Assembly (NCBI RefSeq): GCF_004745865.1
Contig: NZ_SRKZ01000002.1
Coordinates: forward strand, 186,001-250,000
Source: Hymenobacter wooponensis
Lineage (GTDB): Bacteria; Bacteroidota; Bacteroidia; Cytophagales; Hymenobacteraceae
DNA: 64,000 nt
Direction of reading: 5' to 3'
Part shown: piece after piece, positions 24,541-34,265 of the stretch
Layout of the letters: each line of letters opens with the position of its first letter
Numbering within the stretch: position 1 is the stretch's first letter
Translations under genes and position numbers: made by a program
Notes under the pieces: generated by a model
Seen by the model: only the letters and a program-made list of their open reading frames with translations
What the model was told of the DNA's origin: nothing
The model's database searches: none

Positions 24541-26049
24541 TTACTCAGCCTGACCAATGGGGTAATAGGCTTTGCGGCCATCAGGATACACACCTTCCAC
24601 AAGGGCACCCTGGCTTTCTTTAGCCGCCTCCAAGTAACGTGCTACGTCTTGGGGCTTGGTCACCTTGTTCTTATCGATGCGGGTGATGATGAAGCCGTCG
24701 GCAATACCAGTTTCGCGGAAGTTAGAATCCTTGATACCGTTAATTTTAGCACCGCCTTCAATGCCAAGCTTGCTCAGTTCCTGCCGGCCTACTGGGGCCA
24801 GCGTGGCACCTTCATATTTCACCGTGGAAGCTACTTCTTCCCGAATAATATCGGTAGTGCCGGTTGAGTTGCGCAACGTAGCAGAAGCGGTTCGCGACTC
24901 AGTACCGCGCAGGTAGGTCACCTTGATTTTGTCGCCGGGGCGGAAGCGGGCTACTTGCTCTTGCAGTTGCGAAGAGGTATTCACTTTCACACCGTTGATT
25001 TCGGTAATGATGTCGCCTTCCTTGATACCGGCATCAGCAGCTGAGCTGTTTTTGCCTAGGCCCATTACATACACACCATTCAGCGAGTTCAGCTTCTTTT
25101 CTGAGGCTAGGGTAGCGTCTACCTCCCGAATCTGTACACCCAGCAGAGCGCGCTGCACCACTTTGTACTTCAGCAGGTCCGATACCACCTTGCTCACGAT
25201 AGAGCTAGGCACGGCAAAAGAGTACCCCACGAAAGAACCGGTTTGCGAAGCAATAGCCGAGTTAATGCCAATCAGGTCGCCATTCAGGTTCACCAGGGCA
25301 CCACCAGAGTTACCGGGGTTTACTACGGCATCCGTCTGCAGGAACGACTCTACGCCCATACCGTCTTCACGGCGCAGGATGTTGATGTTCCGGCCCTTAG
25401 CCGAGATAATACCAGCCGTTACGGTCGAGTTCAGGTTGAAGGGGTTACCTACAGCCAGTACCCACTCCCCTACTTTCACGTTGTCGGAGTTGCCGTACCG
25501 GATGAAAGGCAGATTATCGGCCTCAACTTTCAGCAGCGCCAAGTCCGTGTTAGGGTCGGCGCCAACCAGCGTGGCTTTATACTTGCGCTTGTCGTCGAGA
25601 ACTACCTCAATTTTATCGGCTTTCTCAATCACGTGGTTATTCGTGACGATGTAGCCATTGGCCGCAATGATAACGCCAGAGCCAGAACCCTGCTGCGGGC
25701 CCTGCGAACGGCCGCGGCCTTGATATTGATCAATGTCATCACCGAAGAACTGACGCAGGAATGGGTCCATGCGCATCGCGCTATTGTCGCTAGCCTTCGG
25801 GGCATACTCGGTCATTACGTGTACTACGGCCGGTGTTACCGAAGCGGCAGCGGCCGTAAAGTTCAGGCCTTCGGGCACGGTGTACGTGCTGCTACGCAAC
25901 TCACTGGTGTACCGAACGTTGGGATCGGCGGCAATAGCCTGCGGCGTATTGTTGCGCTCAGGCTCTAGCAGCTTGTACCCACCCACGGCCACGCCGCCAC
26001 CCAGAATAGCGGAGCTTAGCAGGCCGAGCATCATTTGTTTTGCTTGCAT
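24541..26049 (-). CDS. htrA: Do-like serine protease, HtrA/DegP family
   Basis: 502 residues. An N-terminal hydrophobic segment (MMLGLLSSAILGGGVAVGG) exports or anchors it. The trypsin-like domain has His139 (IVTNNHVIE), Asp169 (PNTDLALLK) and Ser248 (NPGNSGGAL), the complete triad. Two PDZ domains follow: the first at about residues 290-390 (GVYVMGLGKNSSAADAGIKE, GDIITEINGVKV) and a second at about 405-495. HtrA degrades or refolds misfolded periplasmic proteins. The small heat-shock gene lies downstream of a gap on the same strand but upstream in transcription order, each with its own terminator, so they are neighbours rather than an operon. Confidence 0.92.
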   Translation of the reverse strand: MQAKQMMLGLLSSAILGGGVAVGGYKLLEPERNNTPQAIAADPNVRYTSELRSSTYTVPEGLNFTAAAASVTPAVVHVMTEYAPKASDNSAMRMDPFLRQFFGDDIDQYQGRGRSQGPQQGSGSGVIIAANGYIVTNNHVIEKADKIEVVLDDKRKYKATLVGADPNTDLALLKVEADNLPFIRYGNSDNVKVGEWVLAVGNPFNLNSTVTAGIISAKGRNINILRREDGMGVESFLQTDAVVNPGNSGGALVNLNGDLIGINSAIASQTGSFVGYSFAVPSSIVSKVVSDLLKYKVVQRALLGVQIREVDATLASEKKLNSLNGVYVMGLGKNSSAADAGIKEGDIITEINGVKVNTSSQLQEQVARFRPGDKIKVTYLRGTESRTASATLRNSTGTTDIIREEVASTVKYEGATLAPVGRQELSKLGIEGGAKINGIKDSNFRETGIADGFIITRIDKNKVTKPQDVARYLEAAKESQGALVEGVYPDGRKAYYPIGQAE

Positions 26050-26268
26050 GGGTATAAAAGAGATTGAAATGAAAGAGAAGTCAGAACTGAAAATACAACA
26101 GAAAGGTGAATAAACCGTGAACCGGCGTCATACTAACGCTAGATGCCAGGTCTCCCGTATTCGGTTGCATGGCTGTTGAAGGATGAAAACGGCCCGTTGG
26201 TAGAATATCTCAACCATTGGCTCAGCGCTGCCAGCTTCAACTGCTAGTATAATAACACGCGGGCCAAG

Positions 26269-26298
26269 AAAAAAGGCACCCGCGAAGGTGCCTTTTTT
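26269..26298 (-). terminator. Terminator of hsp20
   Basis: Perfect 12-bp arms AAAAAAGGCACC (26269-26280) and GGTGCCTTTTTT (26287-26298) with a 6-base loop, starting 15 bases past the hsp20 stop. On the leftward transcript the stem ends in a T6 run. Confidence 0.88.
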
Positions 26299-26312
26299 AC
26301 AGATTTTTCGCC

Positions 26313-26759
26313 TTAGCGAACTTCAATCTGGTGCTTGGTTACCTTCTTGCTGTCGAAGGGGAGCACGAGGCGCAGCACCCCGTCTACCAGTTGCGCGTCG
26401 ATAGCAGTTACGTCTACCGTGTCGGGCAGGCGGAAGGTGCGGGAGAAGGTACCGTACCCCGATTCTACGCGGCGGAACTTAGGAGCTTCTTCCGAAGCCT
26501 CAGGAGCTTTCCGCTCGCCGCTTACCGTCAGCTGGCCTTCCTGAAAGTCAATCTTGATGGCTTCTTTCGGAACGCCAGGCAGCAACAGGTGCAGCTCAAA
26601 GCCTTGCGCTGATTCCAGTACATCGGCCTGGGGCACGAAAGCTTTGGAAGGCTGCTTCTGGGAGGTAGGCAGAGTTTCACGCAGCATTTCATTCAGCACT
26701 GAATTGATAGCGCGGGAAGGGCGAAGAGCGGGCAGGTTGTTATACAGAAGAGTTGCCAT
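26313..26759 (-). CDS. Small heat-shock protein, Hsp20/alpha-crystallin family
   Basis: 148 residues from ATG at 26759 (MATLLYNNLPALRPSRAINS). The alpha-crystallin domain spans about 45-145: PQADVLESAQGFELHLLLPG, KEAIKIDFQEGQLTVSGER, then GYGTFSRTFRLPDTVDVTAI and DGVLRLVLPF, with a short C-terminal tail. It is an ATP-independent holdase that keeps denatured proteins soluble in the cytoplasm. The in-frame ATG at 26792 is less likely, since the family start matches the second. The 5' region carries an 11-bp hairpin (26798-26825). Confidence 0.9.
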   Translation of the reverse strand: MATLLYNNLPALRPSRAINSVLNEMLRETLPTSQKQPSKAFVPQADVLESAQGFELHLLLPGVPKEAIKIDFQEGQLTVSGERKAPEASEEAPKFRRVESGYGTFSRTFRLPDTVDVTAIDAQLVDGVLRLVLPFDSKKVTKHQIEVR

Positions 26760-26797
26760 GGGTTTACTATCTGTTTGAAGGTCTAAAGTCAAATGTT

Positions 26798-26825
26798 AGA
26801 GAAGTACCCTTTGCGGTACTTCTCT
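26798..26825 (-). promoter_or_regulatory. Perfect hairpin in the hsp20 5' region
   Basis: Arms AGAGAAGTACC (26798-26808) and GGTACTTCTCT (26815-26825), 6-base loop, 39 bases ahead of the hsp20 start. There is no T run, so termination is unlikely. It may be a dyad operator or an mRNA leader structure. Confidence 0.45.
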
Positions 26826-27036
26826 ATCTTAATAAATTTTGTACCACTTGATTTTAGCCGGCTATTTCAAGACAAAAAGTCATAAAATTAGCAATCATCA
26901 ATACAGCATTGTTTCCCGATCAAGCCAATACATCACTCAAAGTGTGTAAAAAGGCATTTTTGCCATTTATAAAGCTGCGACAATTTGTCACCCACGATAA
27001 CTTTCAAACTGTCATTTCTATTATCTAGGAAGTAGC

Positions 27037-27090
27037 TAGGCCACTTGGCTCTACGATGCGCCGAAGCACAAACCGCAGCCAAGTGGCCTA
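27037..27090. repeat. Inverted repeat with TAGGCC arms
   Basis: Perfect 14-base arms TAGGCCACTTGGCT (27037-27050) and AGCCAAGTGGCCTA (27077-27090), 26-base loop. It lies 53 bases past the stop of the outer-membrane protein gene and may end that transcript. Both arms begin or end in the over-represented TAGGCC/GGCCTA word. Confidence 0.7.
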
Positions 27091-27142
27091 CAATACCTTG
27101 GTTTGCATATAGAGCCGCTATCTACGCCGCTACCAATCTCAC

Positions 27143-27967
27143 TTAATGTTGCGTTGGGAGCTGACGTCGCTCCTGTGCTGCATCGCCGCTAAACAATGTG
27201 AAGCGAGCATCTAGGCCTACTACGGGAGTTACGAGATTGGTACGGCCGCCACTGACCTGCCGCCCCTGTGCGTCATACTGCGCTACAAACACTGTGTATG
27301 CCGTTTGCGAGGCTACCCAGGGCGTAACGTCAACGTGGGGCGAAAGGCGTACGCCCACTTCGGCTCGTAATACCCCGAAATCGATGGTGCGCTCCTTGAC
27401 TTGATTTTCATCCCGCTGAAAACGGAGGTAAGCGGCTGCTTCGTAAGCTACCCGGGGGCGCAAAGCCACGGTCTCGCCCAACGGGAAAATGCGGTCTACA
27501 TCAAGGCGCAAACGGGCTGATGCACGGTTATTCCGTTCGATAATAGATAGCACATCCACGGTACTGATACCGTACTCTACTCCTAGGCGTTGCCCAAAAT
27601 TGAAGGAGCTAATTTTACCCGAGTGGCGCACAAATACGCCCGGTACTATGTTGCCCGGCTGGCCCAAGAAGTCGCCGTACCCTTGGCCGTACTGACGTAG
27701 CAACCGTAAGGTGGCACCTCCACTCCATTGCTCGCTCCAGAAGTGCTCATACCCTAGCCGTAGCTGCCCGCCGGAGAAGGTAGTTCCGGCGCCGTTCACA
27801 TTCAAGGCACTTACGCCTACTAGTAGGTAGTCGTTATTCTGTAGGGCCAGCTCCGCCTGCAGCTCTGGTTGTAATGCCGTATTGCTGGTTAGGCGCCGTT
27901 GGGCAGTAGCCGTAAGGGCGGCCAGTAGTAGCGCTGGTACTAGTAAATAAGCTCGGGTACGTATCAT
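27143..27967 (-). CDS. Putative outer-membrane beta-barrel protein
   Basis: 274 residues with a signal peptide (YLLVPALLLAALTATAQ). The body alternates polar and hydrophobic residues in strand-length stretches with aromatic girdles, for example GGQLRLGYEHFWSEQWSGGA, FNFGQRLGVEYGISTVDVLS and VALRPRVAYEAAAYLRFQ, and DVTPWVASQTAYTVFVAQYD, which suggests a small barrel. No specific family is recognised. It starts 21 bases after the M20 amidohydrolase gene, so the two are probably cotranscribed, perhaps by chance of function. Confidence 0.65.
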   Translation of the reverse strand: MIRTRAYLLVPALLLAALTATAQRRLTSNTALQPELQAELALQNNDYLLVGVSALNVNGAGTTFSGGQLRLGYEHFWSEQWSGGATLRLLRQYGQGYGDFLGQPGNIVPGVFVRHSGKISSFNFGQRLGVEYGISTVDVLSIIERNNRASARLRLDVDRIFPLGETVALRPRVAYEAAAYLRFQRDENQVKERTIDFGVLRAEVGVRLSPHVDVTPWVASQTAYTVFVAQYDAQGRQVSGGRTNLVTPVVGLDARFTLFSGDAAQERRQLPTQH

Positions 27968-27988
27968 TAATAAGGAGGTGAAATAAGG

Positions 27989-29194
27989 CTAGGCCTGTTG
28001 CTCAGCAAGCTCCCGCAGGGTAAGCCAAGCCATCAGGCCCGGACCCGTTTCGAGGGCTTTGGTATCAATATCGAAGGTAGGTGTATGCACTGAGGAAGTG
28101 AAACGACTGCTACCGTCAGCGGCGGCGGTGCCAAGGCGGTAGAAGCAGGCGCTGGTGGCCTGCGAAAAGTAGGCAAAGTCCTCAGCGGCCATCCACTGAT
28201 CTAGCTCCACCACGTTTTCACGGCCCAGGTACTCCACAGCCGCCTGCTCCACGCGGCCCGTTAAGGCAGGCTCGTTTTCCAGATACGGGTAGCCGCGCCG
28301 GATTTCCAGCTCGCAGCTAGCGCCCATGCTTTCGGCCAGGCCCTGGCAGAGGCGGCGCAGGTGCTCGTGGGCCTCATTGCGCCACTCTTCATTCAGCGTC
28401 CGGAAGGTGCCTTCCATGTACACCTCATTCGGAATAACGTTGGTAGCACCCTGGGCAATAATTTTTCCGAAAGAAAGTACCGAGGGCAATTTGGGGTTGG
28501 CCCGACGACTAACAATCTGCTGGGCGGCTACAATAATGTGGGCGGCTACCAGCACGGGGTCAATGTTCTGCTCGGGCATGGCGCCGTGGCCACCTTTGCC
28601 GCGCACGGTCAGGTACAACTCATCGGTGCTAGCCATGTAGCGCCCCGCCCGAATCCCAATCTTACCAGCCGGCAGCCGCGGAAATACGTGCTGGCCTAGT
28701 ACACTAGCCGGCTTAGGGTTTTCGAGCACGCCTTCTTTAATCATCAAGGAGGCGCCACCTGGCAGCAACTCCTCGCCGGGCTGAAACATCAGCTTCACGG
28801 TGCCCTCAAACTCGTTGCGGAGTTGGGTGAGAATGCGGGCCGTACCCAGCAGCGACGACGTGTGCACATCATGGCCGCAGGCGTGCATTACGCCGGGGGT
28901 AGTTGATTTGTAGGCCACCTCGTTCTGCTCCGTGATGGGCAGCGCATCCATATCAGCCCGTAAGGCCACGGTGCGGGTACTGGGGTTGCGGCCTTCAATA
29001 AGAGCCACCACGCCGGTATTGGCAATGGGCTGCGTTTGCAGGCCTAGCTCCTGCAACTGCTTGGTCACGTAGGCCACCGTATTGAACTCCTGAAAAGAGA
29101 GCTCAGGATGAGCGTGCAGATGCTCACGCAGGGCTGTAGTTTCGGTGGCAGCCGCTGCGGCCAGCGTTTTGATGCGCGTAATCAGATGCAGCAT
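27989..29194 (-). CDS. M20-family amidohydrolase
   Basis: 401 residues, metal-dependent amidohydrolase of the hippurate/N-acyl-amino-acid hydrolase type (peptidase M20D). Markers: HLHAHPELSFQEFNT near the start, the metal site HACGHDVHTSSLLG, the catalytic Glu in MFQPGEELLPGGASLM, the dimerisation-domain block GKGGHGAMPEQNIDP and HTPTFDID near the end. Two metal ions are expected. It would release amino acids from N-acyl or indole-conjugate substrates; the exact one is unknown. No signal peptide. First gene of a unit with the outer-membrane protein gene. Confidence 0.88.
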   Translation of the reverse strand: MLHLITRIKTLAAAAATETTALREHLHAHPELSFQEFNTVAYVTKQLQELGLQTQPIANTGVVALIEGRNPSTRTVALRADMDALPITEQNEVAYKSTTPGVMHACGHDVHTSSLLGTARILTQLRNEFEGTVKLMFQPGEELLPGGASLMIKEGVLENPKPASVLGQHVFPRLPAGKIGIRAGRYMASTDELYLTVRGKGGHGAMPEQNIDPVLVAAHIIVAAQQIVSRRANPKLPSVLSFGKIIAQGATNVIPNEVYMEGTFRTLNEEWRNEAHEHLRRLCQGLAESMGASCELEIRRGYPYLENEPALTGRVEQAAVEYLGRENVVELDQWMAAEDFAYFSQATSACFYRLGTAAADGSSRFTSSVHTPTFDIDTKALETGPGLMAWLTLRELAEQQA

Positions 29195-29294
29195 ACTCGG
29201 GAAAGTGAATCGAGACTATGTAAATACCGCACTCAGGCCAGGCCTCGCAACAAGTCAGGTTCTTCCCATTGCAGCACCCGAGTAGTGGGCACGG

Positions 29295-29852
29295 TTAAAA
29301 AGTTGTTTTGTTGAGCACTACCTGCGATGACTCCAATTGCGCTTTAGGGGCCAGCAGCCTGATGCGCTGCAAGGCCTGCTCGGCCTCAAGCCGCGTGGTG
29401 TAGTCTCCTACCCAGAGGCGGAAGATGGGTTGCTTGTAGGCCAGGTAGTCCGTTTCCTCGGGGTAGCGGCTGATGATGTTCCGCCGGATGCTCATGGCCT
29501 GCTCCTTCTCCAGCCCTACGTAGGCCAGTATCCGGAAGCCCTGGGCATACTTCACATTTTTGTTGGTGTATGCCTGGTCGCGTAGGCGCTGCTCAATCTG
29601 GGCGTTTACCTGATTGGTGGGCGTTACTGGCCTAGCCGCCACAGCGGGCGCTGCTACTGGCGCCTTAGGAGCTGCAAACACGGGCCGGTACTTACTTAAG
29701 TCTTCAGCGGGGGCCGCAGCAGCCGACGAGGTTGGTCGGCGTGTGGTGTCCGGAGCGGAAGAAACCGATGGCGCCGCCGGCCCCGACGAAGCGCAGGCGC
29801 CCAGCGAAAACAGGGTGGAAAGCAGCAGCACGTTACGAAGCGAGTGTTTCAT
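29295..29852 (-). CDS. SPOR-domain lipoprotein
   Basis: 185 residues from ATG at 29852 (MKHSLRNVLLLSTLFSLGAC). The lipobox is SLGAC. A Pro/Ala/Ser linker leads to a C-terminal SPOR domain (about residues 105-180): GFRILAYVGLEKEQAMSIR, IFRLWVGDYTTRLEAEQALQ and a final strand. SPOR domains bind denuded peptidoglycan glycan strands, often at division sites. The start overlaps the end of deoC by 20 bases in another frame, so translation is probably coupled. A longer reading to 29951 lies inside deoC and is rejected. Confidence 0.85.
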   Translation of the reverse strand: MKHSLRNVLLLSTLFSLGACASSGPAAPSVSSAPDTTRRPTSSAAAAPAEDLSKYRPVFAAPKAPVAAPAVAARPVTPTNQVNAQIEQRLRDQAYTNKNVKYAQGFRILAYVGLEKEQAMSIRRNIISRYPEETDYLAYKQPIFRLWVGDYTTRLEAEQALQRIRLLAPKAQLESSQVVLNKTTF

Positions 29853-30504
29853 GGGAGTTGTCTTCCAGCAGCACCAGACTATTAGAGGAGCCGATGCGGT
29901 CGGCACCAGCAGCCACGAGAGCCAGCGCCGCTTCCCGGGTGCGGATACCACCGGAAGCTTTAATGCGAATGTGAGTGGGTAGCGACTGGCGCATCAGCTC
30001 GATGTCGGCAACGGTTGCGCCCCGGCTGGCAAAGCCCGTAGAGGTTTTCACGAAATCGGCACCGGCCTCTGCGCATATCTCGCAGGCCAGCACTATTTCA
30101 TCCTCCGTCAGCAAAGCCGTTTCAATAATAACCTTCAAGATGGCACCCCGCAGGTGGCACAGTTCGGCCAGCTCTCCAACCTCCTCTTCTACTTCCTCTA
30201 CCCGACCGGCTTTCAGAGCGCCAATGTTGATGACCATATCCAGCTCCGTTGCGCCTTCCGACAGGGCTTGGTGTCCTTCAAAGAATTTTACCTTAGTAAG
30301 ACCATAGCCCAGCGGGAAGCCAACAACTGTACACACTGGCACGCCCGTACCTCGCAGGTTTTCTACTGCTAGGCGCACGTAGCACGGCGGCACGCACACG
30401 CTGGCAAACTGGTATTCGGCGGCCTCTTGGCAGAGCTGTTCAATCTGTTCGGGTTGCGCGTCAGGTTTGAGGAGAGTGTGGTCGATGTACGAGGCGAGGT
30501 TCAC
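29833..30504 (-). CDS. deoC: Deoxyribose-phosphate aldolase
   Basis: 223 residues from GTG at 30504 (reads MNLASYIDHTLLKPDA). Class I aldolase that splits 2-deoxyribose-5-phosphate into glyceraldehyde-3-phosphate and acetaldehyde in nucleoside breakdown. Key residues: Asp89 in TELDMVINIG, Lys124 in ILKVIIETALL and the Schiff-base Lys153 in ADFVKTSTGF, then the phosphate loop KASGGIRTREAAL. The TAnnTTTG promoter ends four bases before the GTG, so the mRNA is predicted to be leaderless; upstream starts (to 30582) would lie ahead of that promoter. It is followed by the overlapping SPOR lipoprotein gene. Confidence 0.92.
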   Translation of the reverse strand: MNLASYIDHTLLKPDAQPEQIEQLCQEAAEYQFASVCVPPCYVRLAVENLRGTGVPVCTVVGFPLGYGLTKVKFFEGHQALSEGATELDMVINIGALKAGRVEEVEEEVGELAELCHLRGAILKVIIETALLTEDEIVLACEICAEAGADFVKTSTGFASRGATVADIELMRQSLPTHIRIKASGGIRTREAALALVAAGADRIGSSNSLVLLEDNSHETLAS

Positions 30505-30508
30505 GGAG

Positions 30509-30516
30509 CAAAGGTA
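30509..30516 (-). promoter_or_regulatory. TAnnTTTG promoter element of deoC
   Basis: The minus strand reads TACCTTTG, exact consensus, ending four bases before the GTG start. This fixes the start codon choice and implies a leaderless transcript. Confidence 0.55.
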
Positions 30517-30631
30517 GGGGGATGTAGCGCGAACTTGGTAGTGCGCGTTTGGTTGATTGACGTAGGTACATAACAGGCTCATACGCGAACCATACGGGAA
30601 GGTCTGCAGAGCGGCCGAAGTGCCCTACAAC

Positions 30632-30670
30632 AAACGGGCCGCGCTTCCGGATTGGAAACGCGGCCCGTTT
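30632..30670 (-). terminator. Terminator of secA
   Basis: 12-bp arms AAACGGGCCGCG (30632-30643) and CGCGGCCCGTTT (30659-30670) with an inner TTCC/GGAA stem, 17 bases past the secA stop. Confidence 0.8.
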
Positions 30671-30687
30671 ATAAAACCCTGGTTTTC

Positions 30688-33600
30688 TTAGTCAACCAAT
30701 ACGCAGCGGTCGTTCAGCAGGTCGTCTTCAACCGACTTGAACTTCACATCGCGCACAATGCGGCCATCCATGTACTGCACGCTCACTTTCTCGTTGCGGT
30801 TAGCCACTTTCTGCGACTTAGCCGGCTGCTGCTTCTCCAGCACCTGCGGCTGACCAGCGGCCTGCTCCAGGTCTTCGGGGCCAGCGCCCAACGACACCGA
30901 GGAAATTTCTTTCTCGGCCTTCAGCTTGGGCATGGGCGGCGCAACGGGTAGCTCGTCTTCGGTGAAATACTCGGGCTCGTCGTAGCCATCCTGGCCGGGC
31001 TGCATGGGCACGTCGGCGCGGAACAGGAACTGGATGGTGTCTTCGTTTACCTTGCCAATCATCTGCTTGAACAGCTCAAACGACTCGAACTTGTACACCA
31101 GCAGCGGGTCTTTCTGTTCGTACACGGCGTTCTGTACTACCTGTTTCAGGTCGTCCATGGCGCGCAGGTGCTTGGTCCAGGCCTCATCAATAACCGACAG
31201 CACCACTACCTTCTCCATAGCCCGAATTACATCGTGACCACCCGTAGCCTGGGCGCGGCGCAGGTTGGCAATGGCCTGAATCTGCTTGCGACCATCCGTG
31301 AACGGAATGGCAATGTTTTCGTAGGGCGAATTCTGGCTGAGCAGGTCGTTGATCAGCGGCATGTTGTTGCCAGCAATGAAGTCGTTCTTGCTCTGATAGT
31401 AGCCCAGGGCCTCATCGTAGAGCTTCTGCGTGAGCTGGCCGGCTTGCATGCCGCTCAGCTCCTGCGCCGTCAGGTGGGTGTCGTAACCGAATACCCGGAT
31501 AACGGCAAGCTTGAAGTCTTCAAAGTCATTATTGCCTTTATGGCCTACCACGATGTCCTCGCAAACGTCGTAGATCATGTTCCACACGTCCAGCTCCAGA
31601 CGCTCACCGTGCAGAGCGTTGCGGCGGCGCTTGTACACCACTTCACGCTGGGCGTTCATCACATCGTCGTACTCCAGCAGGCGCTTCCGGGTGCCGAAGT
31701 TGTTTTCCTCTACTTTCTTCTGCGCGCGCTCAATAGAAGAAGTAATCATCGAGTGCTGGATAACCTCACCTTCCTCCAGGCCCATGCGGTCCATGAGTTT
31801 GGCAATCCGGTCAGAGCCGAACAAGCGCATCAGGTTATCCTCGAGACTCACGAAGAACTGCGAAGAACCGGGGTCGCCCTGGCGGCCGGCCCGACCACGC
31901 AGCTGGCGGTCAACGCGCCGCGACTCGTGACGCTCCGTACCGATGATAGCTAGGCCACCTGACTCCTTAGCGGTGCCGCGCAACTTAATGTCGGTACCAC
32001 GGCCAGCCATGTTGGTAGCAATGGTAACAGTGCCAGGGTAACCGGCAGCGGCTACAATCTCAGCCTCGCGCTGGTTCTGTTTGGCGTTCAGTACCTGGTG
32101 TGGAATCTTGCGCAGGTTGAGCATGCGGCTTACCAGCTCCGAAATTTCAACCGACGTAGTACCTACCAGCACCGGACGACCAGCTTGCACCAGCGTCTGG
32201 ATTTCCTCGGCTACGGCGTTGTATTTCTCGCGAACGGTCTTGTATACCTTGTCGTGCTCGTCTTTGCGGGCAATGCCGCGGTTGGTAGGAATTACCACCA
32301 CGTCGAGCTTATAGATTTCCCAGAACTCACCGGCTTCGGTTTCGGCCGTACCCGTCATGCCGCCCAGCTTGTGGTACATGCGGAAGTAGTTCTGCAAGGT
32401 TACGGTGGCGTAGGTCTGCGTGGCGTCTTCTACGCGCACGTTTTCCTTGGCCTCAATGGCTTGGTGCAAACCATCAGAGTAGCGGCGACCTTCCATCACA
32501 CGGCCGGTCTGCTCATCCACAATTTTCACCTTGCCGTCGTCGGTGAGGATGTACTGGTCATCCTTCTCAAACAGGGTGTAGGCTTTCAGCAGCTGGTTGA
32601 TAGTGTGGATGCGCTCCGACTTCACCTGGAAGTCGTCCATGAGCTTCTCCTTGGTGTGCAGCTTCTCTTCGCCGTTCAGCTCCTTGCTGTTTTCAATGGC
32701 AGCCAGCTCCGAGCCAATGTCGGGCATGATGAAGAAGTGCGGGTCTTCGCCTTGCCCAGTGATAAGGTCAATGCCTTTCTCGGTCAGCTCGATCTGGTTG
32801 TTCTTCTCATCAATGGTGAAGAACAGCGGCATATCGGCCTGGGGCATCTGGCGCTGGTTGTCCTGCAGGTAGAAGTTCTCGGTCTTCTGCAGCACGGCGC
32901 GCATACCAGTTTCCGAGAGGAACTTGATGAGCGGCTTGCTCTTGGGCAGGCCACGATAAGCGCGGAACAGCGCTAGGCCACCCTCACCCTCTTTCGGGCC
33001 GTCCTTGCCTTCTTTGATGAGCTTGCGGGCCTCCACCAGGTAGTTCTGCACCTGCTTCTTCTGCGCATCCACCAGCATCTGAATGCGGGGCTTCAGCTGA
33101 TAGAACTCGTGCACATCACCGCGCGGCACAGGACCGGAGATGATGAGCGGCGTACGAGCATCGTCAATCAGTACGGAGTCCACCTCATCGACCATGGCGT
33201 AGTGGTGCTTGCGCTGCACCAGCTCCTCGGGGTCGCGGGCCATGTTGTCGCGCAGGTAGTCGAAGCCGAATTCGTTGTTAGTACCGTAGGTGATGTCGGC
33301 GAGGTAGGCCTTGCGGCGGGCATCAGTGTTGGGCTGATGCTTATCAATGCAGTCAACCGAGATACCGTGAAACTCGAACAGCGGCGCATTCCACTCCGAG
33401 TCACGCTTGGCGAGGTAGTCGTTGACGGTTACCACGTGCACGCCGCGGCGGGCCAGCGCGTTCAGGAAGGCGGGCAACGTAGATACGAGGGTTTTACCCT
33501 CACCCGTGGCCATTTCCGAAATTTTACCCTGGTGCAGCACTACGCCGCCAATCAGCTGCACATCGTAGTGCACCATGTCCCAGGTTACTTCGGCGCCGGC

Positions 33601-34095
33601 AGCCAGCCACTTGTTGCTCCAGATGGCTTTGTCGCCCTGGATGGTGACGTTGCTCTTGCGGCGCGCATACTCCCGGTCGTAGTCGGTAGCCGTTACCACC
33701 AGCTGCCCGTTCTGGGCGTAGCGGCGGGCGGTTTCCTTGGTAATGGCAAAAGAAACGGGCAGCACTTGCATGAGTACTACTTCCAGTTCCTTGTTGCGCT
33801 GCTTCTCCAGGGCATCAATCTGGTCGAAAACCTGCTCTTTCTGGATAGCATCCAGCGAAGCATCTTCGTTCACACGCTGATGTAGGGCCGCAATCTGGTC
33901 GTCAATATTTTTGAGGTGAGCATCAATCCGGGCCCGAACCTCATCGGTGCGGGCGCGCAGCTCGTCGTCGCTGAGTTGTGCCAGATTGGCATATTCGGCG
34001 TTTATCAGCGCCACATACGGAACAATCTCCTTCAAGTCCCGGTCCGACTTAGAACCGAAAATCTTGGCGACGGTTTTCCCTAGAAAATCAAACAT
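30688..34095 (-). CDS. secA: Preprotein translocase ATPase SecA
   Basis: 1135 residues. SecA drives secretory proteins through SecYEG with ATP. Visible: N-terminal [20 protein letters not shown], Walker A in [32 protein letters not shown] block, [15 protein letters not shown], Walker-B region [20 protein letters not shown], second nucleotide-binding fold [26 protein letters not shown] and [19 protein letters not shown]. It is longer than E. coli SecA because of insertions (about residues 60-150 and 350-400) usual in Bacteroidota. The C-terminus ends [20 protein letters not shown] with no CxCx8CH zinc site. Own promoter and terminator. Confidence 0.97.
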   Translation of the reverse strand: MFDFLGKTVAKIFGSKSDRDLKEIVPYVALINAEYANLAQLSDDELRARTDEVRARIDAHLKNIDDQIAALHQRVNEDASLDAIQKEQVFDQIDALEKQRNKELEVVLMQVLPVSFAITKETARRYAQNGQLVVTATDYDREYARRKSNVTIQGDKAIWSNKWLAAGAEVTWDMVHYDVQLIGGVVLHQGKISEMATGEGKTLVSTLPAFLNALARRGVHVVTVNDYLAKRDSEWNAPLFEFHGISVDCIDKHQPNTDARRKAYLADITYGTNNEFGFDYLRDNMARDPEELVQRKHHYAMVDEVDSVLIDDARTPLIISGPVPRGDVHEFYQLKPRIQMLVDAQKKQVQNYLVEARKLIKEGKDGPKEGEGGLALFRAYRGLPKSKPLIKFLSETGMRAVLQKTENFYLQDNQRQMPQADMPLFFTIDEKNNQIELTEKGIDLITGQGEDPHFFIMPDIGSELAAIENSKELNGEEKLHTKEKLMDDFQVKSERIHTINQLLKAYTLFEKDDQYILTDDGKVKIVDEQTGRVMEGRRYSDGLHQAIEAKENVRVEDATQTYATVTLQNYFRMYHKLGGMTGTAETEAGEFWEIYKLDVVVIPTNRGIARKDEHDKVYKTVREKYNAVAEEIQTLVQAGRPVLVGTTSVEISELVSRMLNLRKIPHQVLNAKQNQREAEIVAAAGYPGTVTIATNMAGRGTDIKLRGTAKESGGLAIIGTERHESRRVDRQLRGRAGRQGDPGSSQFFVSLEDNLMRLFGSDRIAKLMDRMGLEEGEVIQHSMITSSIERAQKKVEENNFGTRKRLLEYDDVMNAQREVVYKRRRNALHGERLELDVWNMIYDVCEDIVVGHKGNNDFEDFKLAVIRVFGYDTHLTAQELSGMQAGQLTQKLYDEALGYYQSKNDFIAGNNMPLINDLLSQNSPYENIAIPFTDGRKQIQAIANLRRAQATGGHDVIRAMEKVVVLSVIDEAWTKHLRAMDDLKQVVQNAVYEQKDPLLVYKFESFELFKQMIGKVNEDTIQFLFRADVPMQPGQDGYDEPEYFTEDELPVAPPMPKLKAEKEISSVSLGAGPEDLEQAAGQPQVLEKQQPAKSQKVANRNEKVSVQYMDGRIVRDVKFKSVEDDLLNDRCVLVD

Positions 34096-34131
34096 GCTGG
34101 TTTACCTTAATTGAAACGCCGGGGCGCACCT

Positions 34132-34139
34132 CAAATTTA
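34132..34139 (-). promoter_or_regulatory. TAnnTTTG promoter element of secA
   Basis: The minus strand reads TAAATTTG, exact consensus, 36 bases before the secA ATG at 34095, giving a leader of about 30 bases. Confidence 0.55.
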
Positions 34140-34265
34140 CAAGATTTCTAGCCAAAATCGTCCCATATCATAACGCACCGTCAATCTGACCGATTTTAGC
34201 TAGTGCGACTTACCAGAGGCTGACAGCTCAAAAGCTCTCGATCCTGAGGGGCGCACCCGATTTTA

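Larger units (their letters stand above)
26760..27142. other. Long intergenic region upstream of hsp20
   Basis: 383 bases, more AT-rich than the surroundings. It holds the hairpin at 26798-26825, a small GGCA-TTTT-TGCC stem next to an A run (26948-26964; a weak leftward terminator), the dyad GACAA-T-TTGTC (about 26988-26998) and the long inverted repeat at 27037-27090. No gene seen. Confidence 0.6.

Noticed and set aside
27968..27985. Strong Shine-Dalgarno-like AAGGAGGTG on the plus strand
   Set aside because: No plus-strand start codon or gene follows; on the real minus-strand mRNA it is the complement, so it is not a ribosome site.
31168..33885. Long plus-strand open frames (up to 292 codons) inside secA
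   Set aside because: They are antisense to a complete, strongly conserved secA and have no family motifs; GC-rich codon use keeps the opposite strand open.
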